Assembly: GCF_050003625.1 (NCBI RefSeq)
Contig: NC_134397.1
Location: forward strand, 73,883,551-73,947,550
Source: Haematobia irritans
Lineage: Eukaryota; Arthropoda; Insecta; Diptera; Muscidae
DNA: 64,000 nucleotides
Reading direction: 5' to 3'
Shown here: piece by piece, positions 63,787-64,000 of the stretch
Layout: every line of letters starts with the position of its first letter
Position numbering within the stretch: the stretch's first letter is position 1
Made by a program: the position numbers and the translations under genes
Notes under the pieces: model-generated
The model's input: the letters and a program-made list of their open reading frames with translations, nothing else
Databases searched by the model: none
What the model was told of the DNA's origin: nothing

Positions 63787-64000
63787 AAAAATTTCAATTT
63801 TTTTAGGATTTGGGTGGATTTTTCGATTTTTTGGGGGTGGTCACGAATTATCGCCCTTTTCGCTCTAGGACGCTTAGTTTAGGAGATATGGCCAAAAGAA
63901 GTTTTTCATATAAAAATTTCAATTTTTTTAGGATTTGGGTGGATTTTTCGATTTTTTGAGGGTGGTCACGAATTAAAGCCCTTTTCGCTCTAGGACGCTT

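Larger units (their letters stand above)
1..64000 (+). repeat. Tandem satellite array, 125-bp monomer, about 510 head-to-tail copies
   Basis: The same 125-bp unit repeats across the whole window in one orientation. With phase 1 at base 1 (also 126, 251, 376), the landmarks are TTTTCG at 1-6, a T run at 8-13, GAGGG or GGGGG at 14-18, TGGTCACG at 19-26, ATCGTCC, ATCGCCC or AAAGCCC at 31-37, CTCTAGGACGCTTAG at 44-58, TTTAGGAG at 59-66, ATATGGCC at 67-74, AAAAGAAG at 75-82, TTTTTCATAT at 83-92, AAAAATTT at 93-100, then C or A, AA and a T run to 110, and AGGATTTGGGTGG at 111-123. By hand count the monomer is about 34% G+C. Both edges cut through the array, so its true length is unknown. Long homogeneous arrays with multimeric repeats are known from centromeric, pericentromeric and subtelomeric heterochromatin; which applies here cannot be told from sequence alone. 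I do not recognise this satellite family. Confidence 0.98.
57633..64000 (+). repeat. Terminal mosaic segment of the array
   Basis: The monomer order resembles repeat A in places (AAGCTTTTC near 59571, CTTATAAAAATTT near 59203) but no long exact partner is seen inside the window. Private changes include GGTGTCCACG near 58010, TTTATCGATT near 58493, GAATTGAAGCC near 58646, GGTTACGAATT near 58762, TTTTGTGGGTGG near 59004, CGATATTTTGG near 59123 and GGGTAGATTT near 60110. A TTTAGGTGATATGG variant occurs at 60543 and 63286 and marks a duplicated stretch about 2743 bp apart. That spacing shortens to about 2618 because one monomer is missing from the second copy. Confidence 0.75.

Noticed and set aside
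1..64000. CRISPR array
   Set aside because: Repeats are regularly spaced, but there are no unique spacers; the whole 125-bp unit is repeated, and it is too long for a CRISPR repeat.
1..64000. Telomeric or interstitial telomere repeat
   Set aside because: TTTAGG occurs twice per monomer (TTTAGGAG and TTTTAGGATT) but never in tandem and never as TTTAGGG or TTAGGG runs. It looks coincidental in T-rich DNA.
1..64000. Transposon, LTR or helitron origin
   Set aside because: I found no terminal repeats, target-site duplications, primer-binding site, polypurine tract or protein remnants. The satellite could still derive from a mobile element, but nothing in the window shows it.
1..64000. 5S rRNA, tRNA or other RNA gene arrays
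   Set aside because: The monomer length is near that of 5S rRNA, but no box A/C control elements, 5S helices or tRNA-like cloverleaf are recognisable. T-runs suited to RNA polymerase III termination occur several times per unit.
1..64000. Promoter-like TATA (CATATAAAAAT) in each monomer
   Set aside because: CATATAAAA resembles a TATA box, but it is in every monomer, lies in AT-rich DNA and has no gene downstream. Satellite transcription is possible but not supported by sequence alone.

Overview
The whole window is one uninterrupted tandem satellite DNA array. A monomer of about 125 bp is repeated head to tail roughly 510 times, always in the same orientation, from the first base to the last. 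I see no protein gene, RNA gene, transposon, CRISPR array, inversion or stretch of unrelated sequence. The monomer is about 34% G+C and strongly strand-asymmetric: the + strand is rich in T and G. An array this long and homogeneous, with multimeric higher-order repeats, is typical of centromeric, pericentromeric or subtelomeric heterochromatin in a eukaryote, most plausibly a plant, or else an animal. I do not recognise the satellite by name and cannot assign a species or chromosomal position.

The structure lies in how monomer variants are arranged. Diagnostic variants are the four-base switch ATCGTCC / ATCGCCC / AAAGCCC after GAATT, GAGGG versus GGGGG, TTTCAAT versus TTTAAAT, CCAAAAG versus CCAAACG, a linked TTTTTTGAT plus GAAATAAAG pair, and one-base spacers in AGGATTTGGGTGG. 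Following them shows nested tandem duplications of 3, 4, 5, 6, 9, 10, 17, 23, about 36-45 and 49 monomers.

Layout: 1-10104 holds two copies of a long repeat (5604 and 4500 bp) that differ by whole-monomer gains and losses; a decayed third copy starts at 10105. 10105-18530 is a mosaic with a 1125-bp tandem duplication and a 2475-bp-spaced duplication. 18531-24366 is the most heterogeneous part, with many truncated monomers and indels. 24367-37650 contains a 2889-bp duplication followed by almost three copies of a 2136-bp, 17-monomer repeat. 37651-41164 is again heterogeneous, with monomer fragments of 36 and 74 bp. 41165-45249 holds a 750-bp and a 1248-bp duplication. 45250-57632 is a nearly perfect 6120-bp, 49-monomer tandem duplication in which I found only two substitutions. 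57633-64000 is a mosaic with a 621-bp duplication and one monomer bearing a new perfect inverted repeat.

There are no genes working together. The open reading frames of 60-107 codons are a by-product of the repeat: they start at TTG, recur once per suitable monomer pair, and cannot run on because 125 is not a multiple of three. The interest is in satellite evolution: unequal exchange at several scales, indel-rich zones between homogenised blocks, retained CpG sites, and structural motifs (phased A/T tracts, short dyads) inside each monomer.
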